DNA of 27,709 nt from Paramecium octaurelia (Eukaryota > Ciliophora > Oligohymenophorea > Peniculida > Parameciidae): contig CAJJDP010000199.1 in assembly GCA_905182995.1 (NCBI GenBank), positions 3,712 through 31,420 of the forward strand, given 5' to 3'. Shown in pieces: positions 1-12,100 of the stretch. The position numbers were made by a program, and so were the translations under genes. Position 1 is the stretch's first letter, and each line of letters starts with the position of its first letter. Below the pieces are notes generated by a model that saw only the letters and a list, made by a program, of their open reading frames with translations, was not told the origin of the DNA and searched no databases.

Positions 1-1070
1 TTATAGGAACTTAATTAGTTAGAATAAAACAAATGATTTAGGCATTGGATTTAATTTAAGGATAATAATAACTTTTAGATATTAAGCAAGATAATGAAAA
101 TGCACTTTACTAAGGTATTCTGTTGGTTTATAATAAAATTAGGAGTATAATTACTAAATCAATAGAAATGTCAAGAGGCTAGTGAAAAAATTACTTAATC
201 TATAAAATTATCAGAAAAATAATTATCTTTGGCAACATTGTTTAAAAGTAATTTGATTCAATTTTATTTAATTAGGCATTTGGTTATCAATTAGATTATT
301 CTATGCTTATATAATTGAAATGAACTAACCAGGATAAGGAATAATTATGAGGGATTAGATCTATTAGATTATTCAGATCAAGAATTAAGGAAAACCCAAT
401 AAAATACGATTATTTTAATTGCAAAAAGAAATTGAAATATTTAATTTACTTAGGCAATGCATTAAATGAAGAAAAATAATTTCGGTGGGCTGTTGAGTAA
501 TGTGATAAGGTCTTAGAAGAGGATCCTTAACATCTTCACACTTTGTATAGAAAAAGTAATCAATTATATCACAAAATAGACTTTTCTTTAAATGATTTGA
601 AACTACATTCATAAGCTATTTTGTGTATTGGTGGAGCTTTGCAATATAATCGAAAGTATATTATTGAATACTTTTGTAAAGGTAATATTATTTGTTTTTA
701 ATTTTAGGAAATTCTTTAACACAAAGTCTTTAAAAATATAACGATGCAATAGTTTGCTATGATAAAGCAATCGAACTAAATCGAAATTATGCAGCTGCTT
801 ATTATAATAAATGTTTTAAATATCTTGATTGTATTAGGTATTGCTTTAAAGAATCTTAACAAATATAACCATACGATTGTTTACGATGATAAAGCAATCG
901 AAACTAGATCCAAATTATGCAGCTGCTTATAATAATAAAGGTTTGAAATATCTTGATTGTATTAGGTGATGCATCATAATACAAATCAAGAATTGCTAAT
1001 CATCTCTCAAGAATTATGAGCAGGCAATCTTATATTGCTAATCATATTAGGAGGAATTTAAACATTTAAT
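1..1070 (+). pseudogene. Decayed TPR-repeat protein gene, 5' end outside the window
   Basis: TPR proteins are helical scaffolds for protein-protein contacts; the partner here is unknown. Read with TAA/TAG as Gln, the stretch gives helical segments and then two TPR-like units, each with a YDKAIE-type core followed by NYAAAY. Good GT...TAG introns fit at 248-275 (28 nt), 682-707 (26 nt), 813-837 (25 nt) and 941-965 (25 nt). The last three sit at the same place in successive repeats. The frame breaks near 170-176 and near 430, and by one extra A around 901-903 compared with the preceding unit, so the gene looks inactive unless these are sequencing errors. The start lies outside the window. After the last repeat the sequence soon loses TPR character and runs to a TGA past 1070. 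The family call is fairly firm; the exact product is not. Confidence 0.6.
708..965 (+). repeat. Tandem TPR exon-plus-intron units
   Basis: Two consecutive units, 708-837 and 838-965, each hold one ~34-residue TPR exon followed by a 25-nt intron. The introns are nearly identical and both end in ATCTTGATTGTATTAG. The AATTATGCAGCTGCTTAT core is shared. The second unit carries one extra A (901-903) that shifts the frame. This is what internal tandem duplication of an exon-intron module would leave. Confidence 0.65.
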
Positions 1071-2152
1071 TATGGAAATAAAAATAAAAATTAATATTTA
1101 CACACATCATTATTAAAATATAAACTTGATTTATATTCATGGTATAATATAGATAATTGCCTAGGCAACAACTACATTTCTTAAACTAGAATTAAGTTGA
1201 TTGAAATATTTATTACTCTCTCATAATTGTTCCCATCAACTATTCTCAGATTTATTTTCACCAAAATATTCCAACTTATCTTATATCTTTATGTATTATT
1301 TTATTTGTGTGGTAAAAATTAGTCATTTATTTAAAGTCCATAAACAAATCCTAAAACCTTAATTCGATGAAGAAATATCAGTTTTCTCCTAACAAATAAC
1401 ATACTTGTCTTATGTTCAGACCGTCTTAGTGCGCCTTTATAAGAGTTTTTGAATGCATAGACTTAAGTTTTCTTTATACTAATCAAATATGAATATTCAA
1501 TTTTTGATATTTATTTTTTGAAACTTTCTCTTTAAGGAAAGATATTTAATAAAAAGAAATAAAATATGGTCTTTTTTTTCTTGTTGAAGGTGGTTTAAAT
1601 AGAAATTCTAAATCAAATAGAATTCCATTTAATAACACTATAAATTATTTCCACCTTACAAACGAATTAAATTTAATTGTCAAAGCAATTTATATCAAAG
1701 TAAGTCACTCTCTTTTATTTAAAATCATAAAAAACTTTCAAAGGTTTCCTTTGACAATTTATTACTCATCAAAAATCAGCACTAAAATAAAGGTTGTATT
1801 TATAAACTCGAATTCAAAGAGATCTATTAACATTTAAAAATATTTAAATAGCTGGTACATTGAAGAAATCTTTGAAATTATAGAGTTTTTAAGAAATCTA
1901 GATTAGAATTTAAATTTCTTGAGATAAGCGAAACTATTTCACTAAAAGTTCAAAAGGATTATCTCCAATTTATAAACTAAAGCGTTTTCTAAATCTTTAT
2001 TTAAATTTCAAATAATGAATTAAAGTAGCTAAAGCATTTATAAAAGTAGATTTATCAATTTCAAGAAAACAAATGATCATAATATTCAAGGAGGTATTCT
2101 CAAAGTCTACCATTTAATATTCTGAAGGATATTATTTATGTTAACAGCTTAT
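1071..2152. other. No clear gene; AT-rich spacer with one open frame
   Basis: No recognisable protein motif was found on either strand. A TGA-free plus frame runs from about 1750 to 2125, but its composition is not distinctive and that length is expected by chance when TGA is the only stop. No RNA gene was seen. Confidence 0.4.
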
Positions 2153-2335
2153 ACATTAATCAATCCAGAATAAAGAATAAAGAGAATAATGACATTCTTG
2201 ACAAATAGGAATTCTGGAGGAAAATAATGATCATTATATAGTGAATAAAATATAAAGAAATGTAAGTTCTATTTGAGCTTACTTGATAAGATTCGCATGA
2301 CTTGATGTATTACTTTAACAAGCAGAATTAATTCC

Positions 2336-3510
2336 ATCATCATCATAATATAAACTAAGACAATTACAAGAAGAGCTTGAAGGATTAAGGAAATAAAAAA
2401 ATATTTGAGAAGAGAATTTCTTATTAATGAAATATTACAAAATATTTTAACAGAAAGAAAGAATGAAATAGTCCTTAAATGTATCTCTCCTTGATGAAGT
2501 AGATATGTTGTTTGGCTAATGTCTAGACTATTTTAATGGATACTCAGAAGATATTACAAAGATTTTGTCCTAGTATTAGAGAATAGATAATCTTTCAAGA
2601 GCTCCGTAGTTATTTAGATGATTTTCTGATCTCTTAAAAAGTATTAACTTGGTTCCTTAACTCCTAATAAATTCTTCTTAGAACTTTAAATATCTAACTA
2701 AAATGGGTCTTATTATTTGAATACATGTAGAGGTTTAGGTCTAGTTTGCCAAGTTAAAATGTTAAAAGATAGGAAGTTTTATCTAAATATGGTAAAGAAG
2801 TGATCATTTTGTAAGTAAAATTGACTCCAATAATTATATAAATATCCAAGAAATTGTAAATCTCATGTGAATTAGAAAAATTAGAAAATAAGGAGATGTC
2901 AGAGCAGAGGATCGATTAAAAAATTCTGATAGTCTAGGGTATTTATGGTTAAATATTCATTAAGTAAATGGTCTTTTCTATGAATAGTTCATAAGTAAGA
3001 TGAAGAAATTATTGAATTATTAGAAGAAGAACAACGATAAGGTTGAGGAGATAGCAATAAAGGTAGCGATAATTTACCATAAAATTAGTTTAGCAGTATG
3101 TCATAGTGGGTTGATTAATGAGAAGCCATTTGATCCAGACTCAATATAACTGATTCTAATTTAAAAGAAGAGGAAGAAGACGAGGAAGAGGAGATTAAGA
3201 AAATACGCAGAAAAATACTAAGATCAGTAAAATTATAAAACACCTATTTAACTTTGATCAAGAGATGTTTAGTATGAAAATAATTATGATGATACCGAGG
3301 ATTACTACGGGAAAAGAACATTAATAATCCAGACTAGAATATGATTTAAATCATGTTCAAATTGAAGAGTTGGAATATTTTTTAAAAAGAGGATGATAAT
3401 TAACAATATTAATGTTGATGAAGTTTCTTAGAATTTAATAATGTTGAGAATAATTAATGAGAAACAGGAAAAAATGAAGGCAATCTTAATGCAAGATAGA
3501 AGTAAAATTA
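2336..3510 (+). pseudogene. Possible relic of an unidentified coding sequence (repeated at 3754-4920)
   Basis: With Gln-recoded TAA/TAG, one plus frame from about 2336 to 3250 reads as charged, helix-rich protein text, including LLDEVDMLFGQCLDYFNG and a Lys/Arg-rich end. It is interrupted by four in-frame TGA codons. A neighbouring frame near 3165-3200 gives an acidic run (EEEEDEEEE) followed by KKIRRK, and further frames continue to the IES site. About five TGAs would be expected by chance in a random frame of this length, so coding origin is only suggested. No family was recognised. The second copy repeats all of this. Confidence 0.3.
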
Positions 3511-3530
3511 GATTATTTCTCATTTCACTT
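3503..3530. mobile_element. Probable Paramecium IES, 28 bp, retained in copy 1
   Basis: Copy 1 has a block that starts with TA and is followed by TA at 3531-3532; copy 2 has one TA at the matching site (4921-4922). Removing the block with one TA converts copy 1 exactly into copy 2. Paramecium internal eliminated sequences are TA-bounded, leave one TA after excision, and their commonest size class is about 26-28 bp. The consensus end is TAYAGYNR. The right end read inward is TAAAGTGA, which differs only at position 3; the left end, TAAAATTA, fits at fewer positions. It does not end in AG, so it is not an intron. An ordinary polymorphic indel cannot be excluded from sequence alone. Confidence 0.75.
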
Positions 3531-3569
3531 TAATTTTCCAAATTTTTATTCATAATTACTGAATTTTGC

Positions 3570-3570
3570 N
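3570..3570. other. Assembly gap or ambiguous base (N)
   Basis: A single N lies exactly between the two duplicated blocks, marking a scaffold join. Confidence 0.9.
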
Positions 3571-4959
3571 ACATTAATCAATCCAGAATAAAGAATAAAG
3601 AGAATAATGACATTCTTGACAAATAGGAATTCTGGAGGAAAATAATGATCATTATATAGTGAATAAAATATAAAGAAATGTAAGTTCTATTTGAGCTTAC
3701 TTGATAAGATTCGCATGACTTGATGTATTACTTTAACAAGCAGAATTAATTCCATCATCATCATAATATAAACTAAGACAATTACAAGAAGAGCTTGAAG
3801 GATTAAGGAAATAAAAAAATATTTGAGAAGAGAATTTCTTATTAATGAAATATTACAAAATATTTTAACAGAAAGAAAGAATGAAATAGTCCTTAAATGT
3901 ATCTCTCCTTGATGAAGTAGATATGTTGTTTGGCTAATGTCTAGACTATTTTAATGGATACTCAGAAGATATTACAAAGATTTTGTCCTAGTATTAGAGA
4001 ATAGATAATCTTTCAAGAGCTCCGTAGTTATTTAGATGATTTTCTGATCTCTTAAAAAGTATTAACTTGGTTCCTTAACTCCTAATAAATTCTTCTTAGA
4101 ACTTTAAATATCTAACTAAAATGGGTCTTATTATTTGAATACATGTAGAGGTTTAGGTCTAGTTTGCCAAGTTAAAATGTTAAAAGATAGGAAGTTTTAT
4201 CTAAATATGGTAAAGAAGTGATCATTTTGTAAGTAAAATTGACTCCAATAATTATATAAATATCCAAGAAATTGTAAATCTCATGTGAATTAGAAAAATT
4301 AGAAAATAAGGAGATGTCAGAGCAGAGGATCGATTAAAAAATTCTGATAGTCTAGGGTATTTATGGTTAAATATTCATTAAGTAAATGGTCTTTTCTATG
4401 AATAGTTCATAAGTAAGATGAAGAAATTATTGAATTATTAGAAGAAGAACAACGATAAGGTTGAGGAGATAGCAATAAAGGTAGCGATAATTTACCATAA
4501 AATTAGTTTAGCAGTATGTCATAGTGGGTTGATTAATGAGAAGCCATTTGATCCAGACTCAATATAACTGATTCTAATTTAAAAGAAGAGGAAGAAGACG
4601 AGGAAGAGGAGATTAAGAAAATACGCAGAAAAATACTAAGATCAGTAAAATTATAAAACACCTATTTAACTTTGATCAAGAGATGTTTAGTATGAAAATA
4701 ATTATGATGATACCGAGGATTACTACGGGAAAAGAACATTAATAATCCAGACTAGAATATGATTTAAATCATGTTCAAATTGAAGAGTTGGAATATTTTT
4801 TAAAAAGAGGATGATAATTAACAATATTAATGTTGATGAAGTTTCTTAGAATTTAATAATGTTGAGAATAATTAATGAGAAACAGGAAAAAATGAAGGCA
4901 ATCTTAATGCAAGATAGAAGTAATTTTCCAAATTTTTATTCATAATTACTGAATTTTGC
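3571..4959. repeat. Copy 2 of the 1.4-kb duplication, lacking the 28-nt block
   Basis: At 1,389 nt it is exactly 28 nt shorter than copy 1. It begins directly after the N and continues into unique sequence at 4960. At 4921-4922 a single TA stands where copy 1 has TA plus 26 nt plus TA. Confidence 0.9.
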
Positions 4960-5998
4960 TTACCCACTCTAAATATTGACTTTATACTATGTTGATATAT
5001 CCTAAATAGAAAGCCGACATCCAGCTTAGTAAAAAATAGAGATATTAAGGTAAGTGGTCTAAAGAAGATTGATGGTTATGATTTTTATGCAATTCATTAT
5101 CCTTATTGCCAAGAAAATATAAAATAATTGATTTTTGAGTAAATTGAAGAGAAAAAAAGAAGAAGACAAAAAGAAAGCTGAAGAAATAGCTAATACTTAA
5201 TTCAAATCAGAAATTAGCAGGAAGGGACGCAATATGATAACTTTGTATCAAGGAACACAGATATTAGCGATGCTACTAAGCAAACCAATCCTTAACTAAT
5301 ATTCATTCAAATTTGATCACCTTTAAATTAAAGAGTAGATAGTAAAATTTACTGCTGAGTGCTGAAAGAAACTTATTAGAACAAAAAATATTAGAATTAT
5401 TATTGATGATTTACTATATATTATTTTTGTTATGATTTTTAAATGATTTATACAATTAATTTTTTAACCATGATTTTAACTTAATAAGCATGAATTGCTA
5501 TGGAATTATGGTTCTCATCTTTTGTCTTTGCTTTGAGTTTTTCAATGAAACAAAATTTGTTTTATGTCTAATGTTGACGGAATGTTTTAAATCAAAAGAA
5601 TTATAATTAAAAAGAATAATTGTATTTTAAAAGATAATCCTCAATTACATCCCCTGTTTTTTTCTCTAATAATCCCCTATTCAAAATTCAGTTTTTTGGA
5701 ATGACATCTACCTTATTACTATCGCTATATAGAGGACTATGTTAGATAGTAACAACCAAACCCATTTTCAATATTGAAAAAATAAGTAAATCCTGTGTTA
5801 AAAATTTTAAATTGGTTTAAAAGTTATTTAAATTTTTAGCGTAAAGTAAAGAGTTAATTTAAAATCTCCATACTGCATAATTAATGGTCAATTATAGTTC
5901 CAAAGTCGATGTATAGAGTCGAGAATAAAGAGTTAGTGAGGTATGATCCAAAACTTCTGAGTCATTATTTTGACTTCATAAAATTTTATTCATCAAAA
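4960..5998. other. No clear gene; short Lys/Glu-rich frame at 5130-5375
   Basis: A plus frame from about 5130 to 5375 reads LSKLKRKKEEDKKKAEE and continues to a TGA. It may be the tail of the relic upstream, with no recognised family. From 5380 to 5998 nothing was identified. Confidence 0.3.
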
Positions 5999-6202
5999 AT
6001 GATTTAAAGGATGATTATTATATTCAAATTTTTGCTAATATGTTCCATCATATTCTATTTAATTATTATTTATTATAGTTTCGTCATTGGTACTTTAGAG
6101 ACTAAAATGATATACTTATATTGTTATTTCGCAATAAGTAGTTTCATCACTTTCATTTTACAAGTGATAATAAAAAACACGATTTATATTAATATTAAAT
6201 GA
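5999..6202 (+). CDS. Possible small two-helix membrane protein
   Basis: In the ciliate code the ATG at 5999 opens a 67-codon frame ending in TGA at 6200-6202; an inner ATG lies at 6011. The product would be almost entirely hydrophobic, with two likely membrane-spanning segments (about residues 5-30 and 36-58) separated by a short polar stretch, and a Lys/Asn-containing end. No family was recognised. T-rich DNA produces such frames by chance, and a TGA-free minus frame (roughly 6160-6660) slightly overlaps its 3' end. It is listed because it is complete with start and stop, not because coding is proven. Confidence 0.2.
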
Positions 6203-6808
6203 ATGTAGATTAATTCATAATAAATATGTCAGCTGTTAATTAAAATCGATACTAACAAGTATTCACAATATAGGGAGTCTTAAATATAGAAGGTTAACGT
6301 TGCTTATATGAGGTATTTATGAGGTAAGTGTTTGCGAAGATTCTCAAATAAATTAACAACTGTGTAAATTTGTTTTTACAAGCTTAGCTTTTATAAAAAT
6401 TTATATAAAATTTTTTAAATTACAAAAATCTAGTTGAAGCAAATATATAAATTGCCTCCTTACTATTTATAGAGGTTTTCTCCTGATTGTAACATATTGG
6501 CTTTACCTTTAAGGATTACTATGTTTATTTAAAGGATCTTTATTAAAATAATAATATGCCAAATTAGCTGTTCATTATAATGATATCAATTCCTGAAACC
6601 TTCTCATAAGAAATGATTCCCAAAAAGGAGACGATAGTGCCTCTTTATTTTTGAGAATTTGAAAATTTTTTTTAAGCATTAGTGCAAATATTTTACAAAT
6701 TCCAAAATTATTAAAGTAATTTTTCTTTCTATTGATTGATAAAATATCTTACATTATTATTTCAAGCAAAAAAAAGTAATAGAAATTTAATTTATATATT
6801 TATTCATA
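6203..6808. other. Spacer upstream of the WD40 gene
   Basis: No recognisable gene. The minus strand is TGA-free for about 165 codons (about 6660 down to 6160), but this is within chance and has no motif. The last ~80 nt before 6809 are A/T-rich leader without a visible regulatory element. Confidence 0.35.
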
Positions 6809-9174
6809 ATGCAATGCACTTTTCATGTACTACATCCATTATCTTTAATATGTGTGGCTTCTCATCAATGTTAGAGGAAACTTTGTGTAAGATGTGATTA
6901 TGAAAATGGAAGAGATTTTCACTAGACAATTCTGTTTGATGAATTTCGTGAATTACTATAAAAGAAATTTCATGAGTTTAAACTTGATTAGACATCTCAA
7001 TTAGATAACTATAGAATCAGTTTCAAATCAATGCTTTCTGAAACGGAAAGAATGTTGAACAAAATTTGGGAAGAGCTATCAGAATCAATTAAATCAATAT
7101 ATAGTTTAATTGAACAGGAGAATAATTCATATATTAAGCTTATCAAAGAAAATAGCAATCTAGCAGAATCTTCCTATTCTGACTTGGAAAAATTAATATA
7201 ATTTGTAAAAGGGAAAGATTTTATAATTTAGATAAATTAATATTTGGTTAAATTAGAAAAGGCAAAAAATTGGTGGAATCAAGAAGTAAATTCTTTTTGT
7301 GAGAGGATAAAACAGGAAATAAAAGATATTATGCCATTAATTAAGTAAAAATTTAAAAGACTATAGGATTCAACCAAACTATGAATAAAAGGAATATTTG
7401 ATTTAGATTTTAGTTTCCTTAAAAGATGTTGATGAAAAATAATTTTAAAGGGTTATTGAAATGTTAAGAAAGGAGAAAGTTAGAGATTGTATCCAATTTC
7501 TTGAAAATGATTGTAATCAACAACATCATGAATAATATATTTGTAAATTAGACAATCTATCACCTATTGATAGGAAAATTATGTTGAAAAATGTAAAAAG
7601 TGACATTACGTTTATAACTAAAGTTATCAAAAATATTAAAGAAAATGATTTTTCTAAAACAAATTACTCAAAAGAAGAATTTAAGGTAATAAGATAAAAT
7701 CTAATTCTAAAAATATCTAAAGAAGAGAAAACTATTGAATTTCTTAAATTTTTAATTCACCTTACATCAATAGACGATAAATTCATATAATGTGGATCAA
7801 ACTCATTTAATTTATTAGTTGAAATGAAGGTTGATCTGAGAGAATAATGTTTTGAAAATATTAGGATTAAAGATACTTCTTTGATCGGTGCTAATCTAGT
7901 AAGATGCATTTTAAACGGATCTGAATTTTAAAATGTTGACATAACCGGTGTGAATTTAAATGGAGCGTAATTATTTAATTGTAGATGGGTAAATATAATA
8001 ATATGTGAATTCAATATATTAAATGGTTATTCAGGTTAGGTAAGATCAGTCTGCTTCTCTCCTGATGGTATTACTTTAGCATCTGGGAGTATGGATAAAT
8101 CTATCTGTTTATGGGATGCGAAGACAGGAAAATAAAAAGTCAAATTCGATGGTCATAGTGATGTTGTCAATTCAGTATGCTTCTCTCCTGATGGTAAAAC
8201 ATTAGCATCTGGGAGTTATGATAAATCTATCCGTTTATGGGATATTAAGAAAGAACAATAAAATTTCATATTAGATGGTCATAGCAATTGTGTTCTTTCA
8301 GTCTGCTTCTCTCCTGATGGTACTTCATTAGCATCTGCAAGTGGAGATTGTTTCATTTTTTTATGGGATGTTAAAACACTATAACTAAAAGCTAAATTAA
8401 CAGGCCATTTTGATTATGTTTCATCAATATGCTTCTCACCTGATAGTACTATACTAGCATCCTCTAGTATGGATAACTTTATCTGTTTATGGGAAGTTAA
8501 AACAGGAAAATAAAAAGAAAAATTCAATAATCAGAGTGATTATGTCAAGTCGGTGTGCTTCTCTCCTGATGGTACTACATTAGCTTTTGCGAGTGGGGAT
8601 TTTTATATCTGTTTATGGGATATTAAAAGACGATAACAAAAATTCAAATTAGATGGTCATACTAGCTTAGTTCTAACAGTATTTTTCTCACCTAATGGTA
8701 CTACATTAGCATCTGGTAGCGGTAATGTAAATTTATTAATACAAGGAGATAAGTCTATCCGTTTATGGGATGTTAAGACAGGATAATAAAAAGCCAAATT
8801 AGATGGTCACAGTGGGGCTGTTAAATCAATCAGATTCTCTCCTGATGGTACTACATTAGCATCTAGTGGTGATGATTAATCAATTCGTTTATGGGATGTT
8901 ACAGCAGGAATAGTAAATAAACCCTCTAATAAATATTATAATGAGATGCTTGCCTAGTTAAAAAAAAAACTTAAAAATACTTCATAATTTCAAAATAGTA
9001 ATGATTATTAATTTTTTAGTAAACACTAACATTCCCATTCTTGTAATATCACAAAAATCTAATTTAGAAGCATAAGGAGCTTTAATTTTTAGGGGAGAGT
9101 TTAGAAATTCTTAAGGATTAGATTTAAGATCATTATTGAAATCTAAAGGAACTTTGATTTTGGAAGATGGATGA
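6809..9174 (+). CDS. B-box-like / pentapeptide / seven-WD40 protein
   Basis: Two 22-nt introns (7345-7366 and 8998-9019, GTA...TAG) restore one frame of 774 codons ending in TGA; without them conserved parts fall in different frames. Residues 3-38 hold a Cys/His-rich B-box-like motif (CTFH...H..C...LCVRC...H). About 45-330 is a charged helical or coiled-coil region with NYEQKEYLI just after intron 1. About 350-390 has pentapeptide-like repeats ([22 protein letters not shown]). About 398-695 has seven WD40 repeats with SVCFSPDG and IRLWDVKTG cores, enough for one closed propeller. A conserved-looking tail (EAQGALIF...LILEDG) follows intron 2. The order resembles a large Paramecium family I recall; such proteins are probably scaffolds and no enzyme activity is indicated. 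The ATG at 6809 immediately precedes the zinc motif. It looks functional. The substrate or partner is unknown. Confidence 0.88.
7345..7366 (+). other. 22-nt intron in the WD40 gene
   Basis: It begins GTAAAA and ends CTATAG. Removing it moves the reading from the zinc and helical frame into the frame carrying NYEQKEYLI and the rest of the protein, avoiding a TGA just downstream. Confidence 0.75.
8998..9019 (+). other. 22-nt intron near the 3' end of the WD40 gene
   Basis: It begins GTAATG and ends TTTTAG. Splicing joins the last WD40 repeat to the EAQGALIF...LILEDG tail, which otherwise lies in another frame. Confidence 0.75.
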
Positions 9175-12100
9175 ATAGTAAATTTAAAAGAAAAACTTGA
9201 TTATTGAAAAAATAAATATTATTTTAATAATCATTTTTACATTAATTATTTTATTTTATAAAGATTGAATTCTAATACAATTTACTTTTACATTATCTTA
9301 TGCATTATGATATTGAAGCGTAATGTAGATTTCATATATGATAAAATAAGGTGTTAGTTCTTTCAAAGAGACCCACTAAATTTTTATTTGAATAAATTGC
9401 ATTTTAATGAATAATCATTTGGGGTGGGTCAGGGCTTGTATGATTCTATCATTTATAAGAAACTCGTAAAATGGTATGGTCAATTAGATATAGCAAGACA
9501 AATAAAGAGGATGAAAAAATCCAAAATATTGTAGATTTTGAAAACAAATAATGCAATTTCCGAAAATAGATTAGGAAATGAGATGTTTTTATAAATCTTT
9601 TTAAAAAATACAAACATAAAATGCTAATGGGTATTGAATGGAAGGATAACTAAACTAAGGCTTCTATTATTTGAAGTAAGTTGTTTTTAAAGTAGTATCC
9701 ATTAAATATAAACTTTAAAATGTTAAGTTATCATTCTTAATTAAAAGTCTATACGATTCTATTTTAGATTAGCACTATTTTACTATTAAGCATTTAATGA
9801 ATGTTTATTATATTATTGTGTTTATGTGAAATATTTTGTTTTGTTTTTGGTAATATTTTGCAAAAATTTTAATTAAATATTATAAATAAACTCAAATTGT
9901 CGGAATAAAATTCGCATTCTTTAATGATATCAAAAATAAGCAAGATTAGATTAACTTGTACTAATAAAAAATTCTTAATGTTATAAGCTAAGGATATATT
10001 AAAATGAATTCTATAATAGAGAAAGTTGCCGAAGGTAAATGAAAAAGAACCCTGACTAAACTTCAGTTTAAAGAAGTAATTTGACATATATTTTTTAAAA
10101 AGATAGTTAAGAATGTAAATCAGGTTCGATTGGTCGATTTTCAATATTTCTGTTGAGCAACAAGTCGAAAAAAAGACTTCAAAGGGTAATTGATTTTTGT
10201 TTGGGTAAATATTCAATTAGCTATTATTAGATTTCTTAATTTAATCAATAAGAGAGGCGAATATTATTTACTATTAAAGTAAAGGGTTGCAATTTAATAG
10301 GTAGAAAATTTAAATTATTGGCAATTCAGAGGACAGAAGAATTACCACTAATAGCATCATTAGGATTAAAATTGAATAATCGCATTCTTTACATCCAACA
10401 ATTATAATGTAGCCACAAAAAGGAATATGTTAATAAATGTTAAGGATCACACTACAATTGTGATATCACATTAAAATAAATTTGGAACAGTATATATAAA
10501 AATTGAGCATCAATGCTTAAAATTGATTGAGTATAACCAAAAATAAAAATCATATCATCGTAAAAATAAGAATCATAAGTAGTAAGAATTTCCTCCTCAT
10601 TATTAGCCTATATTTTATAGAGTGGCTGTATTGAAATTAAATGATTATGAGTTTGAATCTTATTTTTAAATTAAGAATGATTTGTAAAATGATTGAATTA
10701 CATTTAATCACACCAAATACAACAAAAGGCCCAAAATTAGAAATCTAAATAAGCATAAGTTTAACTTTACTTGCACATCTATGGATCCCTCTAAAATCAT
10801 GATTTATTTTTAACATCGTAAACATGATAATAATTAATCGTTATAATTTAAATTGAAGGTGTAGAAATATAATGGTCGACAGAAATTCATACGACCAATT
10901 AAATTGCTATAAAATACTATTCTTGCAAGAATGTTCTTTCTAACTTGATCGGGATTCTGCAAAATGGTGATCACTAAAAAATTCTAATAAGATAAAATTA
11001 ATGCTATTAGAAACGTTCAAAATATCCTAAGGACATTCAACATTTTATGGACAAACCAATTTTACTGAATCTTCAATTAGAGTAAAATTTAAATTATTTA
11101 TTATAAGAGAACTTCCTAACAGGTAGATTAAGCTTAATAAAATAAAGCATATTCATTTACTTGTTCAAAGGATTTAGAAAAAATTAAAACCTAATAAAGC
11201 AACCAATACTTAGATATTTGATTTTATCTGTTAAAAATTAAATTATTCAACTTTGAGAAAAGCCTAATATGAGCCAAGCAAAATTTAAATCTTTGGTATG
11301 CTATTAAGTTCGTAAGAAAATCATCGAAGTCTAAATTATAAGTTCCATCAAGCTTTAAAAAGCACTTATTAAGAAGCAATTTGAATTTGATGTTAAATTA
11401 TTTTTCTAGTCTTCAGCCTTAATTAATTATATACGCTAATCATCATATTCCAGACAGAAATAAGCAGAGTGAAAATGGATGATCGTCAATTCTAAGTATT
11501 TATTGTCTAAAAAAGCAACAATTACCATAGAAGCATAATTTTCTCCTTCAATAATTCCACGATTGTGCCACTTTAAATGTAAATCTCTTTTATTTTAAAA
11601 CCTAGTGTAGTATAATACTCCCATTGATATATCATTTATGGAGAGTAGAGATCTAAAAACTATTCTCATAAGTTTTATAATGTAATAAACCAATAAAAAG
11701 GAATGATTATTTGAAGTATTGGATAACAAAAAGGATTAATTAAACATTAATTTCCTATTTATATTAATTCACTGTTATTTGGAATTTTCATTAAAATATT
11801 TATTTTTAAGCATGCGCTATATCTACTTAAAAGTTGAAGAACAAAATATTAAGTACCACGAATGACTAACAAGTTTAAAAAAAATTAAGTATGAGCCTAT
11901 AAATTAATTAGATAGTTATGGGTATAATAAAATAATAAATTCCAAAGCATATCATTCGATCTTAGATATCTGGTGTATTATAAACAGAGTCCATTATCGT
12001 TGAGCAATCTTAATTCTTCACTCTCCTTAAACTAACATTTTTAGTTTAATAATTTTCAGAACACCAAATTTCTTACTTTTCATTTATTAATAAGATAAAT

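Larger units (their letters stand above)
2153..3569. repeat. Copy 1 of a 1.4-kb duplication flanking an N
   Basis: This 1,417-nt block recurs at 3571-4959 after a single N at 3570. The stretches I compared are identical, and the total lengths differ only by the 28 nt at 3503-3530, present here and absent there. A precise repeat meeting at an N is best explained by two overlapping contigs that were scaffolded without merging, rather than by a real tandem duplication. Confidence 0.9.

Noticed and set aside
415..612. Minus-strand standard-code ORF of 65 codons
   Set aside because: It overlaps the TPR-type coding text on the plus strand (ALNEEKQFRWAVEQCD region) and has no motif; it is a shadow.
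3503..3532. Intron reading of the 28-nt block
   Set aside because: It is preceded by GT but does not end in AG, and its precise TA boundaries and loss in the other copy fit an IES instead.
2153..4959. Genuine tandem gene duplication
   Set aside because: The repeat boundaries coincide with the N, and the copies show no divergence apart from the 28-nt block; an assembly overlap explains this better.
9869..10216. Minus-strand 115-codon ORF
   Set aside because: Phe/Ile/Leu/Asn-rich with no motif, and plus frames here are equally open; length is within chance for this composition. Not called as a gene.
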